DNA of 6,018 bases from an uncultured Holophagaceae bacterium. GTDB taxonomy: Bacteria > Acidobacteriota > Holophagae > Holophagales > Holophagaceae. The stretch lies in contig CAIXHJ010000247.1 of NCBI GenBank assembly GCA_903919165.1, forward strand, positions 1-6,018, given 5' to 3'. Shown in pieces: positions 5,800-6,018 of the stretch. How positions within the stretch are numbered: the stretch's first letter is position 1; each line of letters opens with the position of its first letter. Both the position numbers and the translations under genes were made by a program. The notes below the pieces were generated by a model. It ran no database searches. It worked only from the letters and a program-made list of their open reading frames with translations, and was not told the DNA's origin.

Positions 5800-5810
5800 C
5801 TCCTTCCTCC
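5800..5810 (-). promoter_or_regulatory. Strong ribosome binding site that fixes the tolQ start
   Basis: On the minus strand GGAGGAAGGAG contains two GGAG cores. The nearer one is five bases from the ATG at 5794 and eight from the ATG at 5791. It rules out the longer in-frame start at 5869. Confidence 0.8.
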
Positions 5811-5812
5811 GA

Positions 5813-5821
5813 ATGATAGCA
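5813..5821 (-). promoter_or_regulatory. Candidate extended -10 promoter for the tolQ operon
   Basis: On the minus strand TGCTATCAT matches an extended -10 (TGn, then TATCAT, five of six). The predicted start site near 5806 would leave a leader of only about 12 bases, just covering the nearer Shine-Dalgarno. No TTGACA-like -35 is seen. The call is tentative; the true promoter could lie further upstream, inside the divergent gene. Confidence 0.25.
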
Positions 5822-5852
5822 AGCTACACTGGTTCCTTTGCGCGAGGACGTG

Positions 5853-6018
5853 ATGCACGTGCTGGTCATCGGGTCGGGTTACGTAGGGCTGGTCGCCGCC
5901 GCCTGCTTCGCGGAGGCGGGTCACCGGGTTCTCGGTGTGGACGTAGACGAGGCAAAGGTGGCCACCCTCTCCCGCGGTGAATCGCCCATCTTCGAGCCGG
6001 GCCTGGATGAACTCCTCG
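5853..6018 (+). CDS. UDP-glucose 6-dehydrogenase, 5' part (runs off the window)
   Basis: Only the first 55 codons are present. The product begins MHVLVIGSGYVGLVAAACFAE, with the N-terminal NAD-binding motif GSGYVGL (7-13), followed by GHRVLGVDVDEAKV and the conserved SPIFEPGLDELL ending. This is the N-terminus of the UDP-glucose/GDP-mannose dehydrogenase family, most like UDP-glucose 6-dehydrogenase, which oxidises UDP-glucose to UDP-glucuronate for exopolysaccharide, capsule or lipopolysaccharide synthesis. The ATG at 5853 has GAGGA (5844-5848) four bases upstream. A GTG at 5850 is directly adjacent but too close to that site. It is transcribed divergently from tolQ across a 58-base gap. Its pathway fits the deacetylase in the opposite operon. 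Close relatives with other sugar-nucleotide substrates cannot be excluded from this fragment. Confidence 0.9.
   Translation, partial: MHVLVIGSGYVGLVAAACFAEAGHRVLGVDVDEAKVATLSRGESPIFEPGLDELL

Noticed and set aside
5795..5869. Longer tolQ start at 5869
   Set aside because: The extra 25 residues do not resemble TolQ, would overlap the divergent dehydrogenase start, and ignore the strong ribosome binding site before the ATG at 5794.
4736..5980. 414-codon + strand open frame
   Set aside because: It runs antisense to the deacetylase and tolQ and crosses the divergent promoter into the dehydrogenase in another frame. The product is low-complexity and rich in Arg, Gly and His, typical of a shadow frame.

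Overview
The window is a gene-dense, high-GC (roughly two-thirds by eye) bacterial chromosomal segment. No mobile elements, tRNA genes, rRNA genes or CRISPR arrays are visible. The mix of rpsO, a TolQ-type channel, a DUF3473-type polysaccharide deacetylase and UDP-glucose dehydrogenase points to a Gram-negative (diderm), envelope-polysaccharide-producing organism. Protein style and GC content would suit a Holophaga/Geothrix-like acidobacterium, but that is inference and cannot be settled from this sequence.

Left part (1-1894, + strand). A structured leader with three inverted repeats precedes rpsO (ribosomal protein S15). About 157 bases of hairpin-rich spacer follow, including one textbook intrinsic terminator. 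Next comes a two-gene unit: an ADP-ribose pyrophosphatase-like Nudix hydrolase and a YciO-type member of the Sua5/YciO/YrdC family, joined by an ATGA overlap. The Nudix start codon lies only 14 bases after the terminator T-run, has no Shine-Dalgarno sequence, has an in-frame stop directly upstream and a possible extended -10 at leaderless spacing.

Middle (1895-1939). A 45-base convergent spacer contains two overlapping, mutually exclusive inverted repeats.

Right part (1940-5794, - strand). One tightly packed operon is transcribed leftwards: tolQ-like proton channel, polysaccharide deacetylase, DUF309 protein, nadB (L-aspartate oxidase). Every junction is a 4-base start/stop overlap. The first works only if the deacetylase starts at a CTG codon (CTGA overlap), which restores the conserved N-terminal catalytic motif that a start at the downstream TTG would remove.

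Far right (5795-6018). A 58-base divergent promoter region separates tolQ from the 5' end of a + strand UDP-glucose 6-dehydrogenase gene, cut by the window edge and possibly the start of a polysaccharide locus.

No clearly new multi-gene system is visible. The most interesting items are the tolQ-deacetylase-DUF309-nadB operon with no tolR partner, its CTG start, the putative leaderless Nudix gene, the YciO-like protein with a diverged active-site motif, and several strong unexplained palindromes.
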